A DNA stretch of 64,000 nt. Source: Clytia hemisphaerica. Its lineage: Eukaryota > Cnidaria > Hydrozoa > Leptothecata > Clytiidae. The stretch's first letter is position 1; each line of letters begins with the position of its first letter. This document shows, piece by piece, positions 11,438-25,688 of this stretch. Below the pieces are notes generated by a model, which was not told the origin of the DNA, ran no database searches, and saw only the letters and a list, made by a program, of their open reading frames with translations. The DNA lies in contig CACVBU010000784.1 in NCBI GenBank assembly GCA_902728285.1, positions 1,064,463 through 1,128,462 on the forward strand, written 5' to 3'. A program made the position numbers and the translations under genes.

Positions 11438-13150
11438 TTTCTTGAATGGGCGGATGGGCGGAGCAAAATTTATGGGCGGTTGGCGTTTTTGGACAGATTT
11501 GGGCTGAAAATCTTAGGCGCCCGAAGGCGGTGGGCGTTTTTGTCGGGAAAAAGTCAAAATGGAAGTTTGAAAAAAGTAAAAAAAAATCTATCACATCTAT
11601 GTCTGCTTTGGACAAATTCAACTTTGTGTTAAACTTTTTTTGTCTGAAGTTCAACCAAAACAGGGTTATGAGCTTTTCATTAGATTTTTTGATTGTACTT
11701 CCTTCTAATCGTTTTAAGCTTATTGGGCTGACCTTCCAGCGCAGCTGGTTTATTTTATATTAACATACAAGTTTATTTTTTTTCTCACTAGACTGGAGAA
11801 CATGACCACTTTGCTGATGGATTTATGTACAGGCTATGATACAGATTTGGTAGATCCCATGACGCTGATAGTCTCTTTTTTCTTACGTTGAATTTGTCCC
11901 GATTCTTAACTTTGCATTGTTTTATTCCTCAAACGAACTGAAATGGTTGGTGAAATGCTATGTTGTTTCATCTTGGTTTCGGAACAAGGGAAAAATGAGA
12001 AATGGGTATTATTGACCAGATATTAAAGATGCGTTAGGTTTGCTGATTAATTTTAAAACAACAAACTTTGACGATACCCTGGTTAGGCTGATGTAGTTAT
12101 GTATGTATTTATATATATTCCTTTTTAAAATTTAATAATTTTCTTAAATTTTGACTTAATTTTTTCATGATAATTATCGTAATTTTTGTATTTTTTACTC
12201 GGAATTCTTTTTGTTATATTAATTTTTTGTGTGAATAGGTATTTTTAGGTTTATTTTGAATTTTTAGATTTTGGAATATTTGTTGGAAGTTGAAGACAGA
12301 GTGTTTGAAAGGTAAACTTATACATATGTTTCGTGAAATGTTTTCGCATGTGTCTGGTCGGAAAAATTTTGTTCAGCTTAAAATTCTTTTGCTCTCTATT
12401 TCTTGGAGGTTTCAACGAAGAACTATCTTCGGCCAATTACGAATTAAAGAAAACTATGTTGTATTAAAAAAACGAACTTCAGAATATCTTTAGCAAGCTT
12501 TGAATTGAAGGAAACTATAACGAAAAAAATTGAATCAATATTGTCTGAGAATATCTAAAAGAAAATAAAAGAAACTTTCAGCAATTCAATTTTCTGTTTG
12601 TTTGTTTACACATCAAATTTGTTTGTGACTATTAGAAAACAGTGTAAACAAATGTTGCAAAGTAAACAATGCTCACATACAGTATATTGGAAACACTGTT
12701 TTTGATTTGCTTCATTGCCCGCCGCCAAATCGTGCGTGCAAAACTTTGATAACACCCAGCTTGAACTTTCTCCCTGCAAAACCATCTCAACCAGGTAGTT
12801 TTGCTTTGCAGAAATTAATTTTTTGCAAAAAAGAAATTCTTGCAAAGGTTCATTGAATGTAAACTGGCTTTTCATTAATGGTTAAGCTTTGGTCATTTTT
12901 TGGATATCAGGAAAACCTTGGGATCTTGTTTAATTTAGTTTTGATTTTGAAGTTTTTCTTATTTTCGACCTTCTTCCTGGAGAAGTATTTCGCTCGTAGA
13001 GAACTTAGAGTGCATGCATTCAGTCTTGCAACATTACTAAGAGACCTTTGTTTTCGATTGCTTTCCCAGAGTAGTATCGTTTGATATTGTCGTGGTGAGT
13101 GTGTCCATGACACATGTAGAGAGAGTAATTTTCAGTGTTAAGGTATTTAA
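11438..13150. other. Intergenic upstream of the zinc-finger gene
   Basis: No supportable gene was found. Several short open frames (for example 11446-11763 and 12606-12875) have low-complexity composition and no domain. The promoter and 5' untranslated region of the SNAG zinc-finger gene must lie toward the right side, but I cannot place a start site. Confidence 0.4.
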
Positions 13151-13153
13151 ATG

Positions 13154-16100
13154 ATGCCCCGCTCGTTCCTACTGAAGAATTATTACCCGCGGAACGATAT
13201 GGAAGATATACAAGCAGCTGCAGGTAAAAATAAAGCCTTCACTTTTCGCAGAAACTACAGCTGACTTTCTCTTATTCCGTCTTCAAAGTTAAAAAAGATT
13301 TTTCGGATTGGAGAAAGATTCGAACTACGGAAAGTATTTTGGATGACTTTCCAGCTGAGCGGACCAATATTTTAGTTCGAATTACAGAAAGATTCGAATA
13401 ATAGAAGTTCGAATTACGGAGAGTTGATTGTACCGTTTTGCGCTATATGTTTTTTTCTTTATTTTTTCTATCGAAATAACTGGAGGATAATCCTTGTTAT
13501 TGACTTAATCCACTTTTTATTTCGTATATTTCAAATTGTACACAATTGTGCGAAAGCATCTTTTAGCCTAGAATTGTAAGATGACGAGCCTTTACGAGAA
13601 CGAAATTCTTGATTAATTGGAGATGGAGGTACAATTTACGCCATTGTTGTCACAAATATTTTTATTCGTACCACTTTCTTTCATTTACAGCAAATCTTTT
13701 GGACCTTGCATCTTCTGCACCAGCTCCTAAAGAGAAGATAGTTCATGGTGTTTTGAGGTATAATGACCTCTTGAAGTGGAATTATGAGTATGAGAAATCA
13801 TATTGGTTTGATACTAGTGCCATGAATGAAAGAAACAACCCTTACCAACCTCACGAAGATGGCACTTCTTCTTCGCCCGCTTCTTCTAATGCGTCTTGCT
13901 CCCCTCAAAGATATGGTGCAAGTACATCAGGTAATGCTCACCAATTTTCCCCTTTATAATTTATGCAATTTAGTGAACCAGCGGATTCTAGCCACAGTCA
14001 TTATATTCCTTGGCCCATATACACTAGGTAATTTCTAGTAAAGTTTCTAAAGAATTTTTGTCTTGATTCATCCAAAAATATTTCTTTCCAGGTAGCAGCA
14101 GTAGTTGTGAGCTTTCTCCCAAGGAAAGCGATCTCATTATTCCACGTGCTCTCGCTACCGGTGATTTTTCCACCAAAACATTCATGAACACAACCATTCA
14201 ACCGGCAGCCGATGATTTTGTTGAGTCAGCACGAATTACAGAAAGCGATACTTTACAGACCGAAATGAAGGTACCCGAAGAGTTGAAAGTACCACCGAAA
14301 TTGAACCCCGTCACACCACCTGTTATTACAACGACCCCTCCTGTTGCCACGACAACCACCATCAACACGTCAGCACTGACCGATGACAATGAAGATCATC
14401 TTTCAAGTTTGTTCGAGTAAGACCTCTTCACTTCTTATTTATTTCGCTGTTCAATTCATTCTACTTTGGGGGGAAATATTTAACTTCACTTAGCATTGTG
14501 CTCAAATTGAACGTGACTTTGATACTTCCTATGAAGGAATTTGGTTATATCAGCCTCGTTCCGGTGTAATCCAAGCTTTATTTGCGTTACTGATGGACGC
14601 CAGTAAGTATATCAATACGCTGATAACGCAGGGGACGAGATTGTGGTAATGTAGTAATTTTTATAGCCTTGAGAGGAAAATGTGCCAATGAGATAATAGC
14701 TCACTAATGATATTAATATTTTCATTCTTTTTCATTTACTGAAGTCCTCAAAGAGGATATAAAATTTAGAACTGAGAAACGTTCAACCAACTGTCTGGGA
14801 GTTGGTCCGGTCGCCCTCTTTCGCCTAAAGATGCACTAGCTCAATTTTTAAACTTGCTAATGTTACGAATTCAAAATTTCAGCAAAACACTCGAAACAAC
14901 GGAACAAGCGATCAGACAATTTTTCGACAACAATCGACTCAATGCTGACGATATCTCTGAAGATACAGGTCTCGATAAACTTAATCTCCAAAATTTCATG
15001 GATGGTCTCACCGATCTTCCAGTGGATGATAAAACAGAACTTTATCGATGGTATTTGAATAAAATGCAGAAATTAACCAATAAAGATACATTGGAAGCTA
15101 AAACTGATGAGAGCTACACCTGTCATAAATGTGGCAAAATTTTCACGTATAAAAGTTACTTGGAACGCCATATTAAATATGTTTGTCCAGACAGTGCTGG
15201 TCGAACCTGGAAATGTACGTATTGTGGAAAAGCGTTTCAATACCCGTGCTATTTGAGACGCCACATCCGGAGTCACACAGGTAGAGTTCATAGTTTTAGT
15301 GCTCTTATTTATTAAAATGCCTCGAAAATCTTACGATCTTCGATGAAGTTTTCGGAATGTAACCTTTAGATCAGCTAAACTTTTTTCAGTTCCGAGGAAA
15401 ACATTCTCATCGCCTTTACAACGGAAAAAGTGGGTAGATATGAAAAACTAAATTTAATTAGTTATTTAATTAGGCAATCAATCAATAAGTCATAAGCTTT
15501 TTGCTAGGCAATTGTACGCAGCTGACATTTTTTGCAGGTATACCCGATAGAAATAAACGCAAGATCCCGAAAAGGCTCTAATTAGCATATTTTCATGGTG
15601 CTAAAGCAATTTAGAGGATTAGAACCGGCTGGGATCTTTACCTAGTTTTGCCAGAAAACTGATTTTTAGGCCAATTGTTTGCCACTAATTTTGAATTTAA
15701 AGAATGTATACGGCTTTATAAGGGTATCTAAGAGACCCGACTATGGTGTGCTGAGTCAGCATACTGACCCGATTAAACAATAAGATAAGGGCACTTTTCC
15801 CCTATAAACTGAAAGTACGAATCATATGCCATTGGTCAATTACGTTTGGAAGGTTTAGTTTCGTACTTTAAATTTTGAACGGTTTCATGTCCGAAATATT
15901 GAAACGAAGCACTGAAATTTGGTAAATTGATTGTTTTCTCTAATGACAAATACAAGAAGCTATTTCTCTAATAATTTAGCTCGAAAAATTGTTTGACACT
16001 CAATTCAATCTCTTCCTCTTTATTTTTCTTTCAGGTGAATCACCGTACAAGTGCGACAAATGTGACCGCGCGTTTGTCCGTTCCACTGATCTACAACGCC

Positions 16101-16992
16101 ACATACGTAACCATACGGGTGAAAAACCCTATAGATGCACGCAATGTTCACGAGCGTTCGCCCGCTCAACAGATCTCAAAAGACATATGAGGACGCATAC
16201 AGGTATTTTAGCATTATGTGGATGTGTTAACACGTTCAATCGATGTATTAACACGTTCGTTGCCGAGCCTTTTTCAGAAATCGAAATTTTGACATCTTTG
16301 AGTTTCACCACAAATTTGGCTTCCAGAGACTCCTTTGGTCCTGACTTTTGCTTCAAATGCCTTCTTCAAATTGGATACACGCTTCTTTTTTTTATAAGAA
16401 TACACTTTATAAGAATGTCCATGATGAAAATGGCCAAAAAATTAAGAATATGGTAAGAATATTGCCATCATGGAATTAAGCAACTGAAGCTAAGAATGTC
16501 ATTTTTAATGTATTTTAACCTGTAGATTGCCAATTTCGATCTTAACCTAAGAATACCGTAAGAATATTTTTGGATGATTTTCGCCAAAAAGTAGTTAAGA
16601 ATATTCATGATGAAATGAAAAAACACCATTCTTATAAAAAAAAGCGTGTATCCATCGACGCAGAAAAAGGTGCAAACAAAAGTTTATGTATCAAAAGTTA
16701 TGGCCCTGTTGCTCTACTAGCCCACTCTGAAAAATATTAATGATGAACTATCAAGCGCTATTTGAAAAACCCTTCGAAATTCAGTGATTTCACGACTGGG
16801 AGAAAATTGTTGAAAAACAACAGAGCCATTTATTTCAACCTTTCCTTCTTATTTTATTTTGCAGGCGAGAAACCGTACAAATGTTGGCAGTGTGGGAAAT
16901 CATTCTCACAGAGCGGTAGTTTACAAACACACGTCCATACTCACAGTAAAGAACATTCCCTCAATAAAGGGAAAAAGAAATTAGCCCTTTGA
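13154..16992 (+). CDS. SNAG-domain C2H2 zinc-finger transcription factor
   Basis: Six exons join in phase: 13154-13223, 13691-13930, 14092-14416, 14883-15280, 16035-16202 and 16865-16992, all with GT-AG borders, giving 442 residues. The protein starts [11 protein letters not shown], a SNAG motif of the kind that recruits LSD1/CoREST-type repressors in Snail, Scratch and GFI1 families. A Ser/Thr/Pro-rich region follows. At about 214-272 a helical segment ends [11 protein letters not shown] and resembles the HNF1-type POUs-like (HNF-p1) domain. Five zinc fingers follow at about 291-427; the first is CX2C-X12-H-X4-C. Linkers are mostly TGEKPY, and intron positions fall within HTG/GEKP linkers. 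A second ATG sits at 13151, but the MPRSF start favours 13154. It is probably a nuclear repressor; I cannot assign an orthologue. Confidence 0.85.
16373..16652. mobile_element. MITE in the last intron of the zinc-finger gene
   Basis: The left end GGATACACGCTTC plus a T-run and ATAAGAAT mirrors the right end ATTCTTATAAAAAAAAGCGT GTATCC, with a 2-bp difference in the T-run. The interior repeats TTAAGAAT/ATTCTTAA. No target duplication is certain. Confidence 0.65.
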
Positions 16993-17493
16993 TTCTGCTG
17001 GATTGAACAGGCATTTTAGAACATTTGTATATAATATTATTTTCAGTTTTTTACTCTGTTCGAGTTTTACTTTTGAATGTTGTACAAAGTATTTTGCTTT
17101 CTTTTTCCTTTGTAAAACCTTTTTTATTATGTCATTATTAAGTCGTTAAAATTTTCATATTTTTATCAAAATTTGAAAAACATCATTCTCACTTTCTAGT
17201 ACTGTCGCAAAACCCCCCGATTTCAAGTCATAGACCTTGACTCCAGGAGAAGACGAATACTGCTTTTGGCCCGATGAACGGATTTTGAATAATTGACTTT
17301 GTCAGACAAAATTTGGACAATGAAAAGTTCAATCCTGACAAACAAAATTTTGACCCTCTCGGTCACAAATATTAGATTTATTTTTTTTGTTCCTGCCCTG
17401 AAAAGTAATGAAAATGATCCAAAACCGACACTAACAGATATACATTTTCAGCGACTTATCGAATGTTCTCAGAACGTGAAAAGGGACCCTCAT
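16993..17493. other. 3' flank of the zinc-finger gene
   Basis: This is AT-rich sequence that probably contains the 3' untranslated region. I found no AATAAA at a convincing distance after the stop; an AATAAA occurs just before it at about 16,964. The 73-residue frame at 17293 is not convincing. Confidence 0.35.
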
Positions 17494-17793
17494 CCCCGGG
17501 GGGGGGGGTACTAGGGCAAGATGGGTTACGGGGATGCTCCGCTGGTCAGGGTACCTTTTTTGACCTCCACGAGTCCCAGGTAGGGTCGCAAAAACACCAA
17601 AATAGAAAAATCAGTCCCTCGTAGGGTGCCTATTTTTGGAAAATTTGGGGAAAAAGTAGAAAATTTGAGAAAATTTTGGAATTTCAGTCCCATTCAGGGT
17701 CACTTTTTTCGCAAATTTCGAGTCCCACGTAGGGTACATTTTTCGAACGTCAGCGGAGCACCCCCGTCGGTCGACAAGGAGTACCCCCCCGGG
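17494..17793. mobile_element. CCCCGGGG-end MITE, copy 2, 7-bp target duplication
   Basis: The left end CCCCGGGGGGGGGGTACT and right end AGTACCCCCCCGGG are inverted repeats. CCCTCAT flanks both sides (17487-17493 and 17794-17800). Internal motifs GGTCAGGGTACC, GTCCCACGTAGGGT and similar match the copy at 10,765. It has no coding capacity. Confidence 0.85.
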
Positions 17794-18379
17794 CCCTCAT
17801 CAGTGAAATGTTCGGTAACCAAGACAAAATATCCACGCTCCTTAAATTGAATTAAACGTAGCTGGAGAATTAAACAATCTTTGAAAATAATTCTGGAACC
17901 AAAATGCATAAGAGGGCTGTTGTCATGGTAATCATGTTCTGAATTGAACCATTCGATGAAAGTGTTCACTAATTCTTTGTTTTGCTTACAATTTTTAAAC
18001 CAATGCAAAATCTTCTCGAAATGAAAGACATTTCGTAAAAAATACTACAAGAAGTAAAGTAAGTCTCTCTAATGATGTGATAGATAGATGAACACCCCTG
18101 GTGGAACTTCTTTCTCACAGTGGGGGTAAAAATATCTATCGAAATCCCAATGAGGATAGAGATTCTAATATTCTCGGGTCTAAAAATCCACTGGAGATGG
18201 TTTTGTAGTGTAACTTTTTCCATTGAATTTCAAATGGGGATGAAAACAAAGTCAATTTTCCAGTGGGGCCGAAATTGTATGGTATTTTCCGATCGGGACG
18301 AAATTTTGGCCAAATCTTCCAGTGGGACCGGGGTCCTAGCGGGTCTTTGATTCAGGGGTGTAAATGATCATAGCACAGA

Positions 18380-18626
18380 CATAGATTTATAAAGCCCGAA
18401 GGGCTAGATGGAGTGCTTTAAGCTCTTCCAAGCAAAAAAAAAGTAAATATCGCAAAAATTATTGCTGCTATTGTTTTCGAAAACCAGCCAAGCTTCTAAT
18501 TGGGCAAGCGCTGAAATTCTATTGTAATGTCACGTGACTTAGGTAGGATTTTCTACCTAACCTCGGCACACTTTTCAGCAAAACAAAAGCTTGATATCTA
18601 GCCTTTTGGGCTTTTATAAATCTATG
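18380..18626. mobile_element. MITE with TAGATTTATAAA ends
   Basis: The left end CATAGATTTATAAAGCCCGA and the right end (reverse complement CATAGATTTATAAAAGCCCA) are imperfect inverted repeats of about 28 bp. If the element is read from GATTTATAAA, both ends are flanked by TA. There is no open frame inside. Confidence 0.65.
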
Positions 18627-20401
18627 ATAGTCTACCTTTTCATATTTTCATCTTCGTTTTTTTAATATTTTTTATAATTTACATTTTTGAATATCATTTC
18701 AACAAGCACTATCATAACTATTCTGTCAAAAAGTATAGCCTTTATCTCCGCTGCAGATTTAGTCCAGTAGAATAATCTCTTTAAAAGTCATGTATGGCTG
18801 AAATTTGGCACAAATTGTCTTATTTTGGTTCTAACATCAGCAAACCCCACAGTGAAATCGAAAAGTTTTAGAACCTTTTTAGGCATTTTACAAGTTCAAT
18901 TTTTAGTACAAGCCTCTGCCAAACAAGATTCTTTCAAAAAAAAAACTTCGACGAGTTTATCTGAAGGATAATGAAGATAATATTGTTTTTAAAATTTGGT
19001 CAATTAACCCCAAAAAATGGTCCACGTAGCCTAAAATCCGTTATATTTACTAGTGATGTCATCCAGCTGCCAAGTAAAATTTACATTTCAAACCAGTCTA
19101 AAAAAACTGGCCTTGAACAAGCTAAACCCAAGTGCCTTGTGATCTGTTAGTACACGTTTCATATCGAAGGAATCAGGATTAATAAGATATTTATTCGTTT
19201 CGATAATGAAAAATTTAGTTGTTTTTCTCCATAAAACAATGAGTGAATAATATGTCGACGAAAAATACAAAATGATATATAAATACTAAAAATATGAAGA
19301 CTCGCTCCTAACCTGAAACTTATCACATTTTACGTAAGAAAAAAAACAAAATCAAGGTTCTGCACAGGAACAAAAGATAAAAACAGGGGCGTAACCAAGC
19401 AAAGAGCCACTCTTCTTGAAATTTAGGCGCTGGGTAAACGTAGCCGGGGAGACGTTGTGTTATGTATGCACAATTTCACTCCAGCTATATGTGAAATTTC
19501 AACTGGACACATACTTTACATGTATTAAAAATCTGCAAGAATTTGCGAAACAATTCCTCAAAGAAATTTCACTTCGGTCCTCATCAGGAATCAACCCGCC
19601 TCACTTAAAAACGATTTCACCCCGCCTAAACAGTATTTTCTATATAGACCGGACAGGCCCGGTGGAACAGCCGTTAAAGTGGGGAGGCTGAAGGCTCAAA
19701 ATGAGATAAAATTTGCTATGAATTTGAGAAAAAAATCTCATTTACTCAAAAGTGGGGAGGCTTCCGCCTAGCCTGCCGGAGTGAATTTCATCCCGAGTTG
19801 AATTATTTTTCCATTTCAACCCGGCTAACTGTAACCAACGCCTTAGTAAATACAAGTCTCCAATACACATCTTTTACTAGTGTATATTCTTTAACACCCG
19901 ACAAGACACTTGTTAAAGGGCTTTTTTACATGCATCAAATTTAGAAATTAATTACGAGATTTATCCAAGGAAACTTAGAAGGAATCTACTTATACATGAT
20001 TTTCAATGGATAAATTTTGCTTCGATTTCGTGTGGCTGACTAAATAATATGTGAATAGCTCTATAAACTGAAAGATTCCTGATACTAATGTAAAAATGAT
20101 GAGTTGTTATATTTATAAAATCGATTTCTAAAAGCCAATATTAACTTCACAGCAGACAACGAATTTAATCAAGTGTTTAGGAAATATCACTCAAAATTGT
20201 TTAAAAAGTTGTTTTATAGCTAAAGGTCTTCTTCAGGCGTTGGGTGTAGCCTTTAAAAGAAAGTTGAATCGTTCATCAAGATATATTGATACACATCACT
20301 AAAACTAAAAGTTCGATTATCACCAACCATTCGTTTTTCCACGAGAAGAAAATCAACAAGTCAAATAAGAAGTCTTTAAAATCTCTACCATTCCACTTTC
20401 G
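18627..20401. other. Intergenic, no gene seen
   Basis: This region is AT-rich. Short frames (19088-19270, 19416-19691) show no domain. A repeat-like segment at about 19,560-19,820 is rich in CCCGCC and GGGGAGGC motifs. Confidence 0.35.
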
Positions 20402-22910
<2,509 letters not shown>

Positions 22911-22919
22911 CACAATATT

Positions 22920-24250
22920 GTTTTAATTTATGAAAATTCTTTCCTAAAATATTTCAAAAATATTTTTAATCAGAAAGCTGAATATCAACTGTCAAGCAGG
23001 GGAGTTAACAAGACAGGCTGGACTTAGTTGGTTTGCCGCCACTCGACCCTAAATTTTAGAGTTGCGTTTCTGTTTACATTTGTGCAATTTTGAAATGAAA
23101 ACGGTTGAGCAAAAAGAAAATAATGATTCTTTAAGCTTCTTAGATAGAACGATATACAGACACGATAGAGGTTTCGATTTGAAGAAAAAATAATCTTCTT
23201 TAAAATGGAAACACAGTTTTTTTGGGTCAGCAGATTTCAAGGTGGGGTCAGTCGGGTGATGGCAAACAAACATTCCAGCCTAAATTGTTATCCCAATTAT
23301 AGAGTACTATTCACTTCTATCTATTCAGTAATTAATCATACAGCAAAGTATATTACCCATTCTTGCTACGTATAAAAACATTTAAAAGCAAATTTTTTTA
23401 TACTTAGCCATATTTTTTAATTTACGCTATAAAATGCTTAAATGAATAACTTAATAATATTCAAGTGAAACATAAAAAGATATTTCGACCTCTTACGTGT
23501 CCTTTTCAAGTTACTTACAGATATTGACAAAATATGCTACAAACTAAAAAGGTAATAAGTATTTTAACAAAGAATTCTCGTGTTTAGGAAATTAAATGTT
23601 TTACAAGTTTCAAGGAATGAAACATGATAAAAGTAGGTACAACATCCTTAATAAACCAAAACGAAAACAATAAATATATCCAGCTTTAAAATCAAAATCT
23701 GTAACAGTCAATGTACATTGACATAACACATTTTTCTTTCTTCTTCCATGACCAGGGCTTTGACACCACCCTTTTAGTACACTGTACTAACTTTTCTCGA
23801 CAAATAAGGGCAAATATACATGGGTATTAGCTGGGTCTGGCTGGGTTCTTGTGTTTGTACCACTGAAATTAGTACAATGTACAAACAAACTTCTCAGTGT
23901 GTATCAATTCAGAACACCACCCTTTTTAGTATTCTATTTCTATTTCTATAAATTAATCCAAAGGGTACATATATGTACATTTTCCCGGATAAACTAAAAT
24001 AAATTTATATAATAACAATTTAAATAAAAGCACTAATAAAAGCAACATAAAAAAGAAGAAAAAATATTTTCAGAAATTTTGCAAAAAGATTTCAAAAATG
24101 AAATTTGCGAGAAGATTGAGACTAAAATTTCCTAACACAAAAATAGTTTAGATTAGTAAACTGCACTAACTCAATTTAACCTAAAAAATACACCACTCCA
24201 CCAGCTATGGGTCAGTACACTGATTCTGTACAGTCTGTGCCTCTGTACTT
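22920..24250. other. Intergenic upstream of AMMECR1
   Basis: No gene was identified. The segment at about 23,755-24,240 carries CACCACCCTTTTAGTAC and GTACTAAC motifs related to those at 415-900. The AMMECR1 promoter is expected near 22,920-23,100 but shows no recognisable element. Confidence 0.35.
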
Positions 24251-24252
24251 TT

Positions 24253-24780
24253 GCGGGACAAAAATCAGTTTTTTCAAGTTTGCAAAAAAACGCCACATAG
24301 AAGATCTTTTAAATTCAGTATGTGAAAAGAGAAGTAAAAAATACAACTTTTCTATTTTTCCTTTTTTGAAAAAGTTCCAGAAATAAAAATAAAGGGATAA
24401 TGATATAATTGAATACAATCCGATGATGATCTGCGGCACTATCGTAAAGCTAGAATCGCTTCGCGTACTCTTCTCTTGAGAAAATGATTGATAGATTAAA
24501 GTTTTTCCTCATGCAGGAGCTTGCAGGCGTTCTGCAAGTGTTCTCGGCTCAATCCTTGGACCGTGCTAAAATGGCAGAACTTAGTTGTGGCAGATCATTT
24601 CGATGGAAGTTGTTGGAATCTCTTGACAGAAAATCCTTTGTTTTATTGTCAATGATGACAGTACCATTATTAATTTTGTTAGATCTGACAAATTGATGTT
24701 TGTAAGTATTGCTTCCCATTGAAGAATCATAAAATGTTTTGGTTTTCATGTTATTAGATGTTGTTTTAGAGCTTTAGAGC
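24253..24780. repeat. Dispersed repeat, copy A (inverted copy at 37,667)
   Basis: This ~530-bp segment matches the reverse complement of 37,667-38,221 along most of its length. Shared landmarks include GCGGGACAAAAATCAG, AACGCCACATAGAAGATC, GCACTATCGTAAAGCTAGAA, CATTTCGATGGAAGTTG and TTAGATGTTGTTTTAGAGCT. Neither copy has a convincing coding frame. Confidence 0.8.
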
Positions 24781-24929
24781 TAGCCTGATTGGGTTAATAT
24801 CAAACTGATAGAATCGAAACCCATTGATTGAACTTGATTGAATCACTCACAATTTTATTAAAAATCTTAGAGTTTGATTAATTTTTTTACTCAAACTCTA
24901 ATTGTTCAATGGAGTTCAATTAGTTTGAT

Positions 24930-24968
24930 TGGATTGGTCGGGTCTGGTCGGGTCTGGTCGGGTCTGGT
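24930..24968. repeat. 10-bp tandem GGTCGGGTCT x3
   Basis: Three near-perfect copies of GGTCGGGTCT lie in a row. Confidence 0.8.
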
Positions 24969-25136
24969 TCACAGGTACAGACAGTTTCAAAAAAATACTC
25001 AAAAATACTTGAGAAAAATCAGAATAGACTAATTTGGCAAAATTCAGTTAAGCACTATCTTCAACCAAATCTCAAGCAAGCTGCCTGTTCCTAACTGACT
25101 AATTTTCACCCACGAAATAAAAAAACTAACAGAAAA

Positions 25137-25682
25137 CCAGACGGTGTCAATCGAACGAATCGAACGCCGAATCAATCGAACGCAATTGAACGCAATCGAA
25201 TAATTGCAGTTCGATTGTCGAATGCAATCGAATCGCAATCGAATATTACCCAGGATTTGCTGTTCGATTGCTTCGATTACGTTCGATTGTATTCGATTAC
25301 GTTCGATTGATTCAATTGTATTAGATTTTATTCGCTTTAGTATGGTACTTAAGCGCTCGGCCGCCCACGCTAAGAAGCTCTAACAGAGTGATCCAATTTA
25401 ATTTAATCGCAATCAAACTCATTGTACATAATCGTAATTGAACGATATCGAAGATTAATCCAATGTAATTGACAATCAATCGAACCAATCGAACATAGTC
25501 AACAATCAATCGAACCAATCTAACCTTACTCGAACGCAATCGAATATTACCCAGGAATCGGCCGTTCGATTGAGATTCGATTACGTTCGACAATCGAATC
25601 GCAATTATTCGATCGCGTTCGATTACGTTCGATTGGTTCGATTGCGATTTTTGTTCGAAGTTGTTCGATTGACACCGTCTGG
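25137..25682. mobile_element. 546-bp foldback element of TTCGATTG arrays, 6-bp target duplication
   Basis: The ends are perfect inverted repeats (CCAGACGGTGTCAATCGAAC and its reverse complement), flanked by AGAAAA on both sides (25131-25136 and 25683-25688). The interior is built from short arrays of GAATCGAACG/CGTTCGATTGC in opposing orientations, with inner palindromic blocks around ATTACCCAGGA at about 25,243 and 25,543. The 137-residue frame on the minus strand is a translation of the arrays. Confidence 0.8.
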
Positions 25683-25688
25683 AGAAAA

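Noticed and set aside
14496..14600. Possible extra exon of the zinc-finger gene after a TTAG acceptor
   Set aside because: Its open frame does not match the phase of the preceding exon; joining exon 3 directly to 14883 keeps the frame.
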